From Spongiibacter sp. IMCC21906 (GTDB lineage: Bacteria; Pseudomonadota; Gammaproteobacteria; Pseudomonadales; Spongiibacteraceae): DNA of 64,000 bases. The notes below the pieces were generated by a model. It was not told the origin of the DNA. It saw only the letters and a program-made list of their open reading frames with translations, and did not search any database. Of the stretch, positions 35,174-43,646 are shown one piece after another. How positions within the stretch are numbered: the stretch's first letter is position 1; every line of letters begins with the position of its first letter. Made by a program: the position numbers and the translations under genes. The stretch is taken from the NCBI RefSeq assembly GCF_001010805.1, contig NZ_CP011477.1, forward strand, positions 496,001 to 560,000, given 5' to 3'.

Positions 35174-37897
35174 ATGACGACAACAGCTCCTCTTGTTCTG
35201 GTCGATGGTTCCTCATACCTCTATCGGGCTTTTCACGCGATGTATAAAGCGGATTTGAGAAATACCAAAGGAGAGCCAACCGGGGCAGTGAGGGGGGTGA
35301 TCAGTATGTTGCGGCGACTGCAAAAAGATTACCCGGATAGCCCCATTGCGGTGATTTTTGATGCCAAGGGCAAAACCTTTCGCGACGAGCTGTTTGACCA
35401 GTACAAGGCTCAGCGCCCGCCTATGCCTGATGATCTGCGGCTACAGATTCAGCCTATCAACGATATTATTGACGCCATGGGCTTGCCCCGGCTGGTTATA
35501 GATGGGGTTGAGGCCGATGATGTTATTGGCACCCTTGCTGCCCAGGCTTCTGGTGATTTACCGGTGATTGTGTCCACTGGCGACAAAGATATGGCTCAGT
35601 TGGTGAATGGTCATGTCACCCTCGTTAATACCATGACCGAAACAATGATGGGTGAGGAAGGAGTAAAAGAGAAATTTGGCTTGCCGCCTAACTTGATCAT
35701 TGATTATCTCGCCCTGATGGGCGACAAAGTCGACAATATTCCAGGTGTTCCCGGCGTGGGGGAAAAAACCGCACTGGCCTTGATTCAGGCTTTGGGTGGA
35801 ATTAAAGACATTTACCAGAAGCTTGATCAGGTTCCCGAGTTAAGCATTCGCGGCGCGAAAAGCTTGGCCAAAAAGCTGGAAGATAACCGGGAAATGGCCG
35901 AACTCTCCTACACATTGGCGACGATAAAGTGCGATGTTGAGCTGGAGTTGGATCTGGCTGCTCTCACCCCCACCGAGCCCAACAAAGAAAAGCTGCTGGC
36001 CTTGTTCCAAGAAATGGAATTTAAATCTTGGGTGGAGGAGCTTGCGTCGGGTGAGGCTGAGCAAGGTGGCGACCCCGTTGCTGCGCCAGCTAGCAACTAT
36101 GAGCTGGTGCTGACCCAGGAGGCCTTTGAGGCTTGGCTTAAAAAGCTGGATGCTGCGGCTTTGTTTGCTTTCGATACCGAAACCACCAGCTTGGATTATA
36201 TGCAGGCCCGGGTTGTGGGAGTGTCCTTTGCGGTGGAGCCGGGCGAGGCAGCGTATGTGCCCTTTGGCCACGATTATATGGATGCGCCCGATCAATTAAG
36301 TGAAGGGCAGGTGCTGGGGGCTTTAAAGCCACTCTTGGAAAATCCCGATAAGGCTAAGCTAGGTCAAAATCTTAAATACGACGCGAATGTGCTTTTAAAT
36401 CACGGCATTTCCTTAAATGGCATCGCTGAAGACACTATGCTGCAATCCTATGTGCTGGACTCCACTGCCAGTCGGCATGATATGGATAGTTTGGCGCTGA
36501 AGTATCTAGGTCACTCGACCATCCATTTCCAAGACATCGCCGGCAAAGGCGCTAAGCAGCTGACGTTTAATCAAATCGCGCTCGATCAGGCTGGCCCCTA
36601 CGCTGCCGAAGATGCCGATATCACCTTAAAGCTACATAGCGAGCTGTCATCCCGCCTGGAAAAGCATTCGCCACTGGTATCGGTATACCGCGATATCGAG
36701 CTGCCGCTGGTGCCGGTGTTGTCCCGCATTGAGCGTAATGGCGCGCTGGTCAGCCGGGAAATGCTGGCCAAGCAAAGTCAGGAGTTGGGAGAGAAAATTC
36801 AGGCCTTGGAGGCGCAGGCCCATGACTTGGCCGGCGGCCCTTTTAACTTGTCCTCGCCCAAGCAGCTTGGCGAAATATTGTTTAATAAGCTGGAAATCCC
36901 GGTCATTAAAAAAACCCCCAAAGGCGCGCCTTCTACCGCAGAAGAAGTGCTGGCGGAGCTGGCCCACGACTACCCTCTGCCCAAAGTGATTTTGGATTAC
37001 CGGGGTTTGGCAAAGTTAAAGTCCACCTACACCGACAAGTTGCCACTGCTGATTCAGCCAACGACAGGCCGAATTCATACCTCCTATCATCAGGCCGTTG
37101 CTGCCACGGGCCGACTGTCGTCATCAGACCCCAATTTACAAAATATCCCCATTCGTACCCCAGAAGGGCGGCGTATTCGCAAAGCTTTTATTGCTGATAA
37201 AGGCAATAAAATACTGGCGGCGGATTACTCTCAAATTGAACTGCGGATTATGGCCCATTTGTCAGAAGATAAAGGCTTGATCGACGCATTTGCCAACGGC
37301 GAAGACATTCACCGGGCCACTGCTGCTGAGGTATTTGGGGTCGAACTGGACGACGTTAGCGACGAGCAGCGCCGCAATGCCAAGGCCATCAATTTTGGTT
37401 TGATATACGGCATGTCCGCTTTTGGTTTGGGCCGACAGCTGCATATTGGCCGCAATGAAGCTCAGCAATATATCGACCTCTACTTTGCGCGTTACCCCGG
37501 CGTACTCCGTTACATGGATGACACTCGCAAGCTGGCGGCTGAGAAAGGCTATGTCGAGACGCTATTTGGCCGTCGTCTGCACTTGCCCGAAATTAATGCC
37601 AAGAATGGTCAGCGTCGCCAAGCTGCCGAGCGGACTGCGATTAACGCGCCAATGCAAGGCACCGCGGCGGATATTATCAAGCGAGCGATGATTGCCGTGG
37701 ATGCGTACCTTATGGATGAGCAGCCTAAAGCGAAAATGATTATGCAGGTGCACGATGAGTTGATTTTGGAAGTGGCAGAAGAGCAGCTCGAAGCAGTGAC
37801 CAATAAAGTAGAGGCCCTGATGGCCGGAGCGGCAAGTTTGAATGTGCCGCTGGAAGTGGGTTTAGGTGTAGGGGATAACTGGGATGAGGCGCATTAG
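35174..37897 (+). CDS. polA: DNA polymerase I
   Basis: Repair and Okazaki-fragment polymerase. The 907-aa protein has a 5'-3' exonuclease domain (about 1-290; [45 protein letters not shown]). A 3'-5' proofreading domain begins near 330 with intact acidic residues ([11 protein letters not shown]). Family A polymerase motifs are [16 protein letters not shown] (A), [16 protein letters not shown] (B) and QVHDELILE (C). Length and domains are complete. It lies in the same znu - polA - engB - cytochrome c4 - dsbA order as in Pseudomonas. Confidence 0.97.
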   Translation: MTTTAPLVLVDGSSYLYRAFHAMYKADLRNTKGEPTGAVRGVISMLRRLQKDYPDSPIAVIFDAKGKTFRDELFDQYKAQRPPMPDDLRLQIQPINDIIDAMGLPRLVIDGVEADDVIGTLAAQASGDLPVIVSTGDKDMAQLVNGHVTLVNTMTETMMGEEGVKEKFGLPPNLIIDYLALMGDKVDNIPGVPGVGEKTALALIQALGGIKDIYQKLDQVPELSIRGAKSLAKKLEDNREMAELSYTLATIKCDVELELDLAALTPTEPNKEKLLALFQEMEFKSWVEELASGEAEQGGDPVAAPASNYELVLTQEAFEAWLKKLDAAALFAFDTETTSLDYMQARVVGVSFAVEPGEAAYVPFGHDYMDAPDQLSEGQVLGALKPLLENPDKAKLGQNLKYDANVLLNHGISLNGIAEDTMLQSYVLDSTASRHDMDSLALKYLGHSTIHFQDIAGKGAKQLTFNQIALDQAGPYAAEDADITLKLHSELSSRLEKHSPLVSVYRDIELPLVPVLSRIERNGALVSREMLAKQSQELGEKIQALEAQAHDLAGGPFNLSSPKQLGEILFNKLEIPVIKKTPKGAPSTAEEVLAELAHDYPLPKVILDYRGLAKLKSTYTDKLPLLIQPTTGRIHTSYHQAVAATGRLSSSDPNLQNIPIRTPEGRRIRKAFIADKGNKILAADYSQIELRIMAHLSEDKGLIDAFANGEDIHRATAAEVFGVELDDVSDEQRRNAKAINFGLIYGMSAFGLGRQLHIGRNEAQQYIDLYFARYPGVLRYMDDTRKLAAEKGYVETLFGRRLHLPEINAKNGQRRQAAERTAINAPMQGTAADIIKRAMIAVDAYLMDEQPKAKMIMQVHDELILEVAEEQLEAVTNKVEALMAGAASLNVPLEVGLGVGDNWDEAH

Positions 37898-37907
37898 CGT
37901 CTCACCG

Positions 37908-38939
37908 CTATCGGTCTAGCTGAAAAATTCGCAGGTCATTGTTTGGGCCGTAGTTGGTTACTGCTACTTTGCCGCCTGGGCTGATATCCAATCCGTGAGG
38001 CATATCGAAGCCGGTAAAGCGCCGTTGTAGGTTGAGAGTGTTTTGTATGGGGTCGTAAACGAACTCGTCAACACAGCTGTCATGTTGGTTCGCAGCGTAG
38101 ATCGCACCTTTGTAGGCTTTGATGGCGTCCAGATGACCAGGGAACTGCTCAGTTAATATTAGCTCGGGGAGGTCTTGTTCTAGGTTTTTAGGCAATCGAT
38201 AAACAAACATCGTTACATAGATATTTCTTTCGTTGGGCTGATTAACTGTAATATGGTCTGTTCGTGCGGCCTGTACAGCGAAGGTCTCTCCTTCGATTTC
38301 CAAAAACGCGACGTCTTGCCCCTGTTCGGGTAGCGCTATCGAGTGCACTGGATCGCCATTGAGTTTTACTATTTCTACTCCTTTGTGCCGAGCATCACAA
38401 TAGGACACCCAGAGCAGGTCTTCATAGCCGGGTACAAAGATGGCGCCGTGAATTTTTCTGCGATCGGTCAGTTTTTTGCCTTTTATTTTGCGAATCCAAG
38501 TACGGATCGGTCCCCGTTTATTTTCAATTAAAGAGGGAGGCAATATAGTGTGTGAAAATGTCAGCTGTTCAGCCCCCACGTTATAGAAGGCGACTTCCCC
38601 TTTATAAAAATTGGTTAGGATCATGGTTTGTCCGCGGATATCCATAAGATCGGTTTCCGTCGGGTTACCGCTGCCATCTGGGGTGGGAATGCTTTCTGCA
38701 ATGGGCTTGTCAGAAAAGGGTTTTACCCTATATACGGTCTTGGCGGCAAAGTCACCGGCAAATAGTGTCTCGTTGTCAAACCAGCGCACTGAGGTGAGGC
38801 CCGAGTTGCGTCGTAGTGTTCTAACATAGGCGTAGTGCGGGCTGGGTATGGGGAAGTGAATCGGTGGGCAGTTGTCTAGGAGCTTGACTGCAACAGTCTC
38901 GGTGCTGGAGAAGTCGAATTGGTAGGCTGTTGCAGGCAT
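37908..38939 (-). CDS. Hypothetical protein, beta-propeller-like (SMP-30/6-bladed type)
   Basis: A 343-aa protein if started at ATG 38939 (MPATAYQFDFSS); an extension to 39023 is possible but shows no resemblance to a protein N-terminus. The sequence has repeated beta-strand blades: TSVRWFDNETLFAGDF, TDLMDIRGQTMILTNFY, FVPGYEDLLWVSYCDA, IKAYKGAIYAANQHDS, and PHGLDISPGGKVAVTNYGPN at the end. The last is typical of NHL/SMP-30-like propellers. No signal peptide, so cytoplasmic. Ligand unknown. It is convergent with polA, with 10 bp between stops. Confidence 0.6.
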   Translation of the reverse strand: MPATAYQFDFSSTETVAVKLLDNCPPIHFPIPSPHYAYVRTLRRNSGLTSVRWFDNETLFAGDFAAKTVYRVKPFSDKPIAESIPTPDGSGNPTETDLMDIRGQTMILTNFYKGEVAFYNVGAEQLTFSHTILPPSLIENKRGPIRTWIRKIKGKKLTDRRKIHGAIFVPGYEDLLWVSYCDARHKGVEIVKLNGDPVHSIALPEQGQDVAFLEIEGETFAVQAARTDHITVNQPNERNIYVTMFVYRLPKNLEQDLPELILTEQFPGHLDAIKAYKGAIYAANQHDSCVDEFVYDPIQNTLNLQRRFTGFDMPHGLDISPGGKVAVTNYGPNNDLRIFQLDR

Positions 38940-39033
38940 GGTAAACCGTCCGTGGCAAGATAAAATAGTTAGACAATCATAGAGCGAGGGCGGATGGTCG
39001 GCAATAGTTAAGGTGATGCCCAAACGTTTTAGG

Positions 39034-39177
39034 TTAGCTCGTAGGTTGCTCTTCTATACATTTTCGCCAGATATGCTGCTGGTCAATTAGTTCTTGCATC
39101 CGTCGCTGGTGGCCGGAATTGCGTTTTGGCTTGTCAGCAAAATTTGGATTGGCTGGAAGCCTGAGAAGCTCATTCAA
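39034..39177 (-). CDS. Possible small basic ORF (47 aa), uncertain
   Basis: A 48-codon frame beginning at TTG 39177 and stopping at TAA 39036-39034. The C-terminal part (KPKRNSGHQRRMQELIDQQH) is basic and helical and looks more protein-like than random. There is no ATG and no ribosome binding site, and its start overlaps the leader of the opposite-strand glyoxalase gene. It could be a small unannotated gene or chance. Confidence 0.2.
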   Translation of the reverse strand: MNELLRLPANPNFADKPKRNSGHQRRMQELIDQQHIWRKCIEEQPTS

Positions 39178-39190
39178 TAAGGAAGCAGTC

Positions 39191-39547
39191 GTGTCGGCTC
39201 AAACACTATTTCTCAATGCCACCCCGGTCCTCGCCTCCCAGGATATCGAGAAGTCGGTAGGCTTTTATTGCGGCCAGCTCGGTTTTACGAAGGTCTACGC
39301 CGAGGTCGGAGTGTACGGCATTGTCTCCCGGGGCGAAGTAGCCCTGCATTTTTGGGCCTGCCAAGACCCGGCGATTGCCGAGGCCACCAGTTGCCGTATT
39401 GGTGTGGCGGGCATTGAGTCTCTCTAGCAATCTTGTTCTGATCTAGGCATTGTTCATCCCAATGCACTTTTGGCGGAAAAGCCTTGGGGGTCTAAGGAGT
39501 TTGGGGTGCTTGATCTGGATGGGAATTTGATTACCTTTCATGAGTGA
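39191..39547 (+). pseudogene. Glyoxalase/bleomycin-resistance superfamily gene interrupted by an amber codon
   Basis: Reading from GTG 39191 (AAGGAA upstream), the protein is a VOC-fold dioxygenase/bleomycin-resistance protein: LFLNATPVLASQDIEKSVGF, then FYCGQLGFTKVYAEVGVYG and ALHFWACQDP. After GIESL the frame meets TAG (39425-39427), then continues in the same frame as QSCSDLGIVHPNALLAEKPW, then GSKEFGVLDLDGNLITFHE, ending TGA at 39547. The downstream part is clearly the family C-terminus including the metal-ligand strand, so a single nonsense change, most simply TAC or TAT to TAG, splits a 118-codon gene. The truncated product (78 aa) would lack the second half. Confidence 0.85.
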
Positions 39548-39597
39548 TCTGGCGCCGACCGGGATGCGCCGGGCCTGGATTGTGGTGGGAAATTCTT

Positions 39598-39675
39598 TCG
39601 GCCTCAGCGCGGCTTCCTACGAAAAGCAGGTCGGAGCGATGTTTCTTGTAGGAGCGGGCGCTGACCGCGATGGGG
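39598..39675. repeat. REP-like inverted pair
   Basis: The plus strand carries TGTAGGAGCGGGCGCTGACC (39648-39667) followed by GCGATGGGG. This is very similar to the Pseudomonas-type repetitive extragenic palindrome (GTAGGAGCGGGCTTGCCCGC type). A second, diverged copy in opposite orientation lies at 39598-39627 (CGGCCTCAGCGCGGCTTCCT, ACGAAAA; reversed it begins TTTTCGTAGGAAGCCGCGCT). The two are separated by about 20 bp, so the pair resembles a BIME. It fills the gap between the broken glyoxalase gene and engB; no gene is supported here. Confidence 0.65.
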
Positions 39676-39754
39676 TATTAGATGACGTTTGGATGTGCCC
39701 GACACGCTGCATGGTCATGTGTTGGGCACCCTGTGGTTGAGTTTCCAGTACAGC

Positions 39755-40405
39755 TCAGTCTTCGTCAGTCTCGATGGGAGGCTCGTCTTCGACGTGTTCC
39801 AGCCAGATATCGAGCTGCTCGATAAGTTCTTGGAGGCCGTCGCCCTTGGTGGCTGAAAACACTTGTACGCTGACCAGTGCGCCGTAGCTTTGCAGTTGCT
39901 TGCGGACGCTCATCAGGGTGTTGGTGGCGGGGCCACGTTTTAGCTTGTCGCATTTGGTTAGCAAGATGCGGATGGGCATGGCGGCCTGAGAGGCCCATTC
40001 AATCATGGTGGTGTCGAAGTCGGTCAGGGGGTGGCGAATATCCATCATCAACACCATGCCTCGCAGTGACTGTCGGTGTTGGAAGTAGGTTTCTAGGTTT
40101 TTTGCCCATTCCCGCTTGACCGCCAAGGGGACTTTGGCAAAACCGTAGCCGGGTAAATCGACAATTCGTTGCCGATCGCCTGGGCCTAGGGTAAAAAAGT
40201 TTATGAGCTGGGTGCGACCAGGTGTTTTACTGGTACGTGCCAGTTTGCCGTTGCCGGTAAGGCGATTAATGGCGCTGGATTTACCGGCGTTGGAGCGACC
40301 GGCAAAGGCGACTTCGGCGCCACTGTCTTCCGGGCATTGATCTAGTTTGGGAGCGCTTTTAAGGTAACTGGCGCGGCGGTAATTAACTGCTGGAGAAGAT
40401 GACAT
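39755..40405 (-). CDS. engB: Ribosome biogenesis GTP-binding protein EngB (YsxC/YihA)
   Basis: Essential GTPase of large-subunit ribosome assembly. The 216-aa protein has GTP-binding motifs G1 GRSNAGKSSAINRL at about 36-49, G2 region KTPGRTQLINFF, G3 DLPGYGFAKV, G4 TKCDKL and G5 SATKGDG. I set the start at ATG 40405 (MSSSPAVNYRRASYL), matching the family N-terminus; a longer frame to 40645 would overlap the leader of the cytochrome gene on the other strand. The Shine-Dalgarno is weak. Divergent from the cytochrome c5 gene. Confidence 0.95.
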   Translation of the reverse strand: MSSSPAVNYRRASYLKSAPKLDQCPEDSGAEVAFAGRSNAGKSSAINRLTGNGKLARTSKTPGRTQLINFFTLGPGDRQRIVDLPGYGFAKVPLAVKREWAKNLETYFQHRQSLRGMVLMMDIRHPLTDFDTTMIEWASQAAMPIRILLTKCDKLKRGPATNTLMSVRKQLQSYGALVSVQVFSATKGDGLQELIEQLDIWLEHVEDEPPIETDED

Positions 40406-40570
40406 TAGGACTTCGCTGTAAAAAAGAACGGTGAGCGGACAATTTCTGGCCTTGGGCCGGGACCCAAGAATGGCCCTCGGCGTAACTAGTTGTGTATAAT
40501 GCCGCAGTTTTTGGATGGGGTCATCCGCTGTGCGGTTTGTCCAATTGCCCATGTTCGAGGGGGACAAGGC

Positions 40571-40873
40571 ATGAAAAAAATTCTGATGGCGGTTTCTGTG
40601 CTTGTGATGGCAAGTGCTGCTGGGGCCGAAGATCGCGACCTGCAAGCCTTATATAAAAAAAGCTGCTTTGCCTGTCATGCCTATGGTGCCAATAATGCTC
40701 CTAAAACGGGGGCTGCTGATCAATGGGCGCCGCGCTTAGAAAAAGGCATGGAAACACTGGTTGCTCATGCCCGCGACGGCTTTAACACCATGCCGCCCAA
40801 GGGCTTATGTTTTGATTGCAGCGATGCTGAATTCAAGGCTTTGATTGAGTTTATGTCCGAGCCGCAACAATAA
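40571..40873 (+). CDS. Cytochrome c5 family monoheme protein
   Basis: A 100-aa periplasmic electron-transfer protein with signal peptide MKKILMAVSVLVMASAAGA, heme-binding CFACH at about 33-37, and the axial methionine in NTMPPKGLC. Two further cysteines (LCFDC) give the disulfide typical of cytochrome c5. ATG 40571 is preceded by GGGGGACAAGGC. It is a paralogue of the lipoprotein cytochrome at 48415. Located just before the diheme c4 gene, so the two may both feed the terminal oxidase. Confidence 0.9.
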   Translation: MKKILMAVSVLVMASAAGAEDRDLQALYKKSCFACHAYGANNAPKTGAADQWAPRLEKGMETLVAHARDGFNTMPPKGLCFDCSDAEFKALIEFMSEPQQ

Positions 40874-40979
40874 GCTTGTAATAGAGATCTTCACGAGTCG
40901 GGATTTTTTCTCAGCAGAGAGAAAACGCCAATCGTACAAAGAGCCTCAATAGATTCCACTGATTAAAGAGAAAGTGACA

Positions 40980-41606
40980 ATGAAGAAACCACTGCTAGTT
41001 CTTTTAGCCTCTATGCTGTTTGCCTCTGCGGCGGCGGCGGTAGAAGGTAATGCCTCTGCCGGTAAGGCCAAAACTGCATCCTGTGCGGCTTGTCACGGCG
41101 CTGATGGCAACAGTCCCGCACCTAATTTTCCTAAGCTGGCGGGTCAGGGTGAACGCTACTTGGTTAAGCAAATCACCGATATTAAATCGGGCGCACGCCC
41201 AGTGCCGCTAATGGCGGGTCAAACCGACGATTTGTCTGAGCAGGACATTGCGGATATTGCGGCCTACTATGCGTCTAAAACCGTTACGGTTGGTCAGGCT
41301 GATCCTGCGCTGGCCGAAAAAGGTGCGGCGATTTATCGTGGTGGTATTGCCGAGCGTAATATTCCTGCTTGCGCGGCATGTCATTCGCCTACGGGCTTAG
41401 GCATGGCTGCGGCGGGCTTTCCCGCATTGTCAGGTCAGTATGCTGAGTACACGATTGCCCAGTTGAAAGCGTTCCGCGCGGCTGCTGATGGCCGTGAAGG
41501 TCGCGACAACGATGGCGAGACCAAGGTTATGCGCACCATTGCTTTCCAGCTAAGCGACTCCGAAATTGAGGCAGTGGCCAGCTTTATTCAAGGCCTGCAC
41601 CGCTAA
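40980..41606 (+). CDS. Diheme cytochrome c4
   Basis: The 208-aa protein is periplasmic or membrane associated. It has a signal peptide (LLVLLASMLFASAAAA) and two similar c domains, each with a CAACH heme site (about 37 and 133) and a distal Met (VPLMAGQT; TKVMRTIAF). It carries electrons between the bc1 complex and cytochrome oxidases. Starts considered: GTG 40974 and ATG 40980; the ATG is preferred (MKKPLLVLL signal). A strong terminator follows directly. The gene order c4 - dsbA is shared with Pseudomonas. Confidence 0.93.
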   Translation: MKKPLLVLLASMLFASAAAAVEGNASAGKAKTASCAACHGADGNSPAPNFPKLAGQGERYLVKQITDIKSGARPVPLMAGQTDDLSEQDIADIAAYYASKTVTVGQADPALAEKGAAIYRGGIAERNIPACAACHSPTGLGMAAAGFPALSGQYAEYTIAQLKAFRAAADGREGRDNDGETKVMRTIAFQLSDSEIEAVASFIQGLHR

Positions 41607-41621
41607 GACGCGGTGTGTAAG

Positions 41622-41645
41622 AAGGCGGCTTAGGCCGCCTTTTTT
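41622..41645 (+). terminator. Rho-independent terminator after cytochrome c4 gene
   Basis: AAGGCGGC (41622-41629) pairs with GCCGCCTT (41634-41641) around TTAG, and the T-run continues to 41645. A classical strong intrinsic terminator between the c4 gene and dsbA, so dsbA needs its own promoter. Confidence 0.92.
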
Positions 41646-41744
41646 ATTGCAAACTGCCAGCACTTGAGTAATAAAATAAACCCCCTTCGTGGTGGTTGAG
41701 TCATAACACCGCCGCAACCAATATTGGTGCCAAAAGGAGCAATA

Positions 41745-42452
41745 ATGAAACGTATCGTTACCCTGCTGATTTTGTCCTTGAGCTTGCTGGCAGTTTCTGC
41801 CTGCGGCAAAAGCGCAGACGCGCCTGCCACTCCTACGCAATCAAGCGGCAGTGAGCCTGTAACAAGTGCGGCGGCTGCTCAACCGGCTAATGCTAAGGAA
41901 GGCGAAGGTTTTATTCGCATAGCACAACCCGTTCGCACCTCAGACCCTGACAAAATCGAAGTTACCGAAGTGTTTTGGTACGGTTGTAGCCACTGCTTTG
42001 ACTTTGAGCCTATGGTTATGGCTTGGGCTAAAAAGCTGCCTGGCGATGTGGTCTTCCAGCATTCTCCCGCTATGTGGAACGAATTAATGGTGACCCATGC
42101 GCAGGCGTTTTATGCTGCCAAAGCTCTTGGGGTTTTAGAGCAGATGCACCAGCCTATTTTTGATGCCATTAACCTCAAGAAGAACCGCTTGGATAGCCCT
42201 GAGGCCATCGAAAAGTTATTTATGGCGCATTCGGATGTGAAAGCTGAAGACTTTCAGAACACCTTTGATTCCTTTGGTGTGACCTCTCAGGTTAAGCAAG
42301 CTGATGCCCGGGCTCGGGCCTATGGCATTGCCGGAACCCCTGAGTTGATCATCAATGGTAAGTATCGAGTGACGGGCCGCTCTGCGGGTGGCAAGGCGGC
42401 GATGTTAAAGGTGGCAGAAGAGTTGATCGCAAAAGAACGCGCGGCAATGTAA
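41745..42452 (+). CDS. dsbA: Thiol:disulfide interchange protein DsbA (lipoprotein-type)
   Basis: Periplasmic oxidase that makes disulfide bonds. The 235-aa protein starts at ATG 41745, with AAAAGGAG 5 nt upstream. The signal ends in LLAVSAC (Cys18-20 region), a good lipobox, so the mature protein is probably membrane-anchored, unlike soluble E. coli DsbA. The active site is FWYGCSHCFDFEP (CSHC rather than CPHC), and the cis-proline loop is GIAGTPELIINGKY. A Ser/Pro/Ala-rich linker of about 30 residues follows the lipobox. Confidence 0.9.
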   Translation: MKRIVTLLILSLSLLAVSACGKSADAPATPTQSSGSEPVTSAAAAQPANAKEGEGFIRIAQPVRTSDPDKIEVTEVFWYGCSHCFDFEPMVMAWAKKLPGDVVFQHSPAMWNELMVTHAQAFYAAKALGVLEQMHQPIFDAINLKKNRLDSPEAIEKLFMAHSDVKAEDFQNTFDSFGVTSQVKQADARARAYGIAGTPELIINGKYRVTGRSAGGKAAMLKVAEELIAKERAAM

Positions 42453-42478
42453 TTGCCATCGCTGTTGTTAAGGTTTGT

Positions 42479-42498
42479 GGGGAGGCTTGCCCCTCCCC
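42479..42498. terminator. Hairpin between convergent dsbA and ATP-grasp gene
   Basis: GGGGAGG (42479-42485) pairs perfectly with CCTCCCC (42492-42498) over a 6-nt loop. It has no T-run on either side, but its place between two convergent genes suggests a bidirectional stop signal. Confidence 0.45.
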
Positions 42499-42545
42499 CT
42501 AGTTCTTAAACGGCACGAATCGTTTAAGGATTGGGCAGCTTAGTA

Positions 42546-43646
42546 CTATTTGTTTGTTCCTTCGCTTTTTGGCGTAGCAGCGTCAGTTTCTTTTGGCTCT
42601 GTTGCTGCCGTTTCTGTGCCCCCTGCCGCTAAAGGAACGCTGCCATCTTCTGTAGACGGGGTAATGGCTTCATAGCGAGAGTCTGCAAAGGTCTTTTGAC
42701 AGAACGCCATGCGCTTTTCTGGTGAGGGCTTTTGAATGCCCTTTGCGGCCAATCTATCTATCTCTTTCTCAACCTTCTCGCAACGCATTCCGAGCCCGGT
42801 GTCGTTGGCGATTTGAATATTCAGGCCCGGCCTGGCGTTGATCTCCAGCATCAACGGCCCTAGATCTTTATCCAGCACCATATCCACACCTAAATAGCCC
42901 AGTCCGGTCAGCTCATAGCAGCGAGTGGCCAGGCTCATAAAACCGTCCCAGAAAGGCAACTGTACACCGCGAACAGGGTTGGTGGTGTCGGGGTGGGTTC
43001 GGATCTTTTTGTTTAGCCAGGTGCCATCCAGGGTGATACCGGTGGCGAGGTCGACGCCGACCCCTATCGCACCTTGGTGCAGGTTTGCCTTGCCACCCGA
43101 TTGCCGGGTGGGCAGGCGTAACATGGCTAAAACCGGATAGCCTCGCAATACGATAATGCGGATGTCCGGTACGCCCTCATAGCTAATGGAGCTGAAAATT
43201 GGGTCTGGTCGCACCCGATATTCCACCAGTGCCCGATCTCGGTGTCCGCCCAGCGAGTAGATGCCGGAGAGAATGCCCGAGAGATGAAACTCGATATCCT
43301 CTCCGCTAATCATTTTTCCTGAGGTGGTGCGGTAATAATCTTCAAATTGGTCAGCGATTACCATAATACCGTCGCCACCGGCACCCTGGGCGGGCTTAAT
43401 AACAAAATCACGATGAGACTTAACAATATCGCCAATCAGGCCAATATTTTTTTCGGAGTCGATCACGCCATACATGGGGGGGACATGAATACCGGCATCG
43501 CTGGCTTTGCGCTTGGTTCTGATCTTGTCATCCACCAGCGGATAGAGATGTCGGGCGTTGTAGCGCAGCACATAGTCGGCATTGCGCTCATTGATGCCCA
43601 TGATGCCTTTGCTGCGAAGCTCCTTCCAGGTCCGAATGAGTGACAT
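42546..43646 (-). CDS. Alpha-L-glutamate ligase-like ATP-grasp protein
   Basis: A 366-aa ATP-grasp enzyme of the sugar-transfer/RimK-like group. KPAQGAGGDGIMVI (about 105-118) binds ATP; LMLEINARPGLNIQIANDTG (about 265-284) provides the magnesium ligands (E and N). The C-terminal 60 residues are low-complexity (Thr, Glu, Ala, Pro). The gene is the third of a conserved trio with a 7TM inactive transglutaminase and a RimB-type protease; its start shares a base with the preceding stop (TAATG at 43646). In this family the product is thought to modify a peptide or protein, but the substrate is unknown. Confidence 0.85.
   Translation of the reverse strand: MSLIRTWKELRSKGIMGINERNADYVLRYNARHLYPLVDDKIRTKRKASDAGIHVPPMYGVIDSEKNIGLIGDIVKSHRDFVIKPAQGAGGDGIMVIADQFEDYYRTTSGKMISGEDIEFHLSGILSGIYSLGGHRDRALVEYRVRPDPIFSSISYEGVPDIRIIVLRGYPVLAMLRLPTRQSGGKANLHQGAIGVGVDLATGITLDGTWLNKKIRTHPDTTNPVRGVQLPFWDGFMSLATRCYELTGLGYLGVDMVLDKDLGPLMLEINARPGLNIQIANDTGLGMRCEKVEKEIDRLAAKGIQKPSPEKRMAFCQKTFADSRYEAITPSTEDGSVPLAAGGTETAATEPKETDAATPKSEGTNK

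Noticed and set aside
39540-39740. 66-codon frame after the broken glyoxalase gene
   Set aside because: Most of it is the REP-like inverted pair, so the frame is a by-product of repeat sequence.
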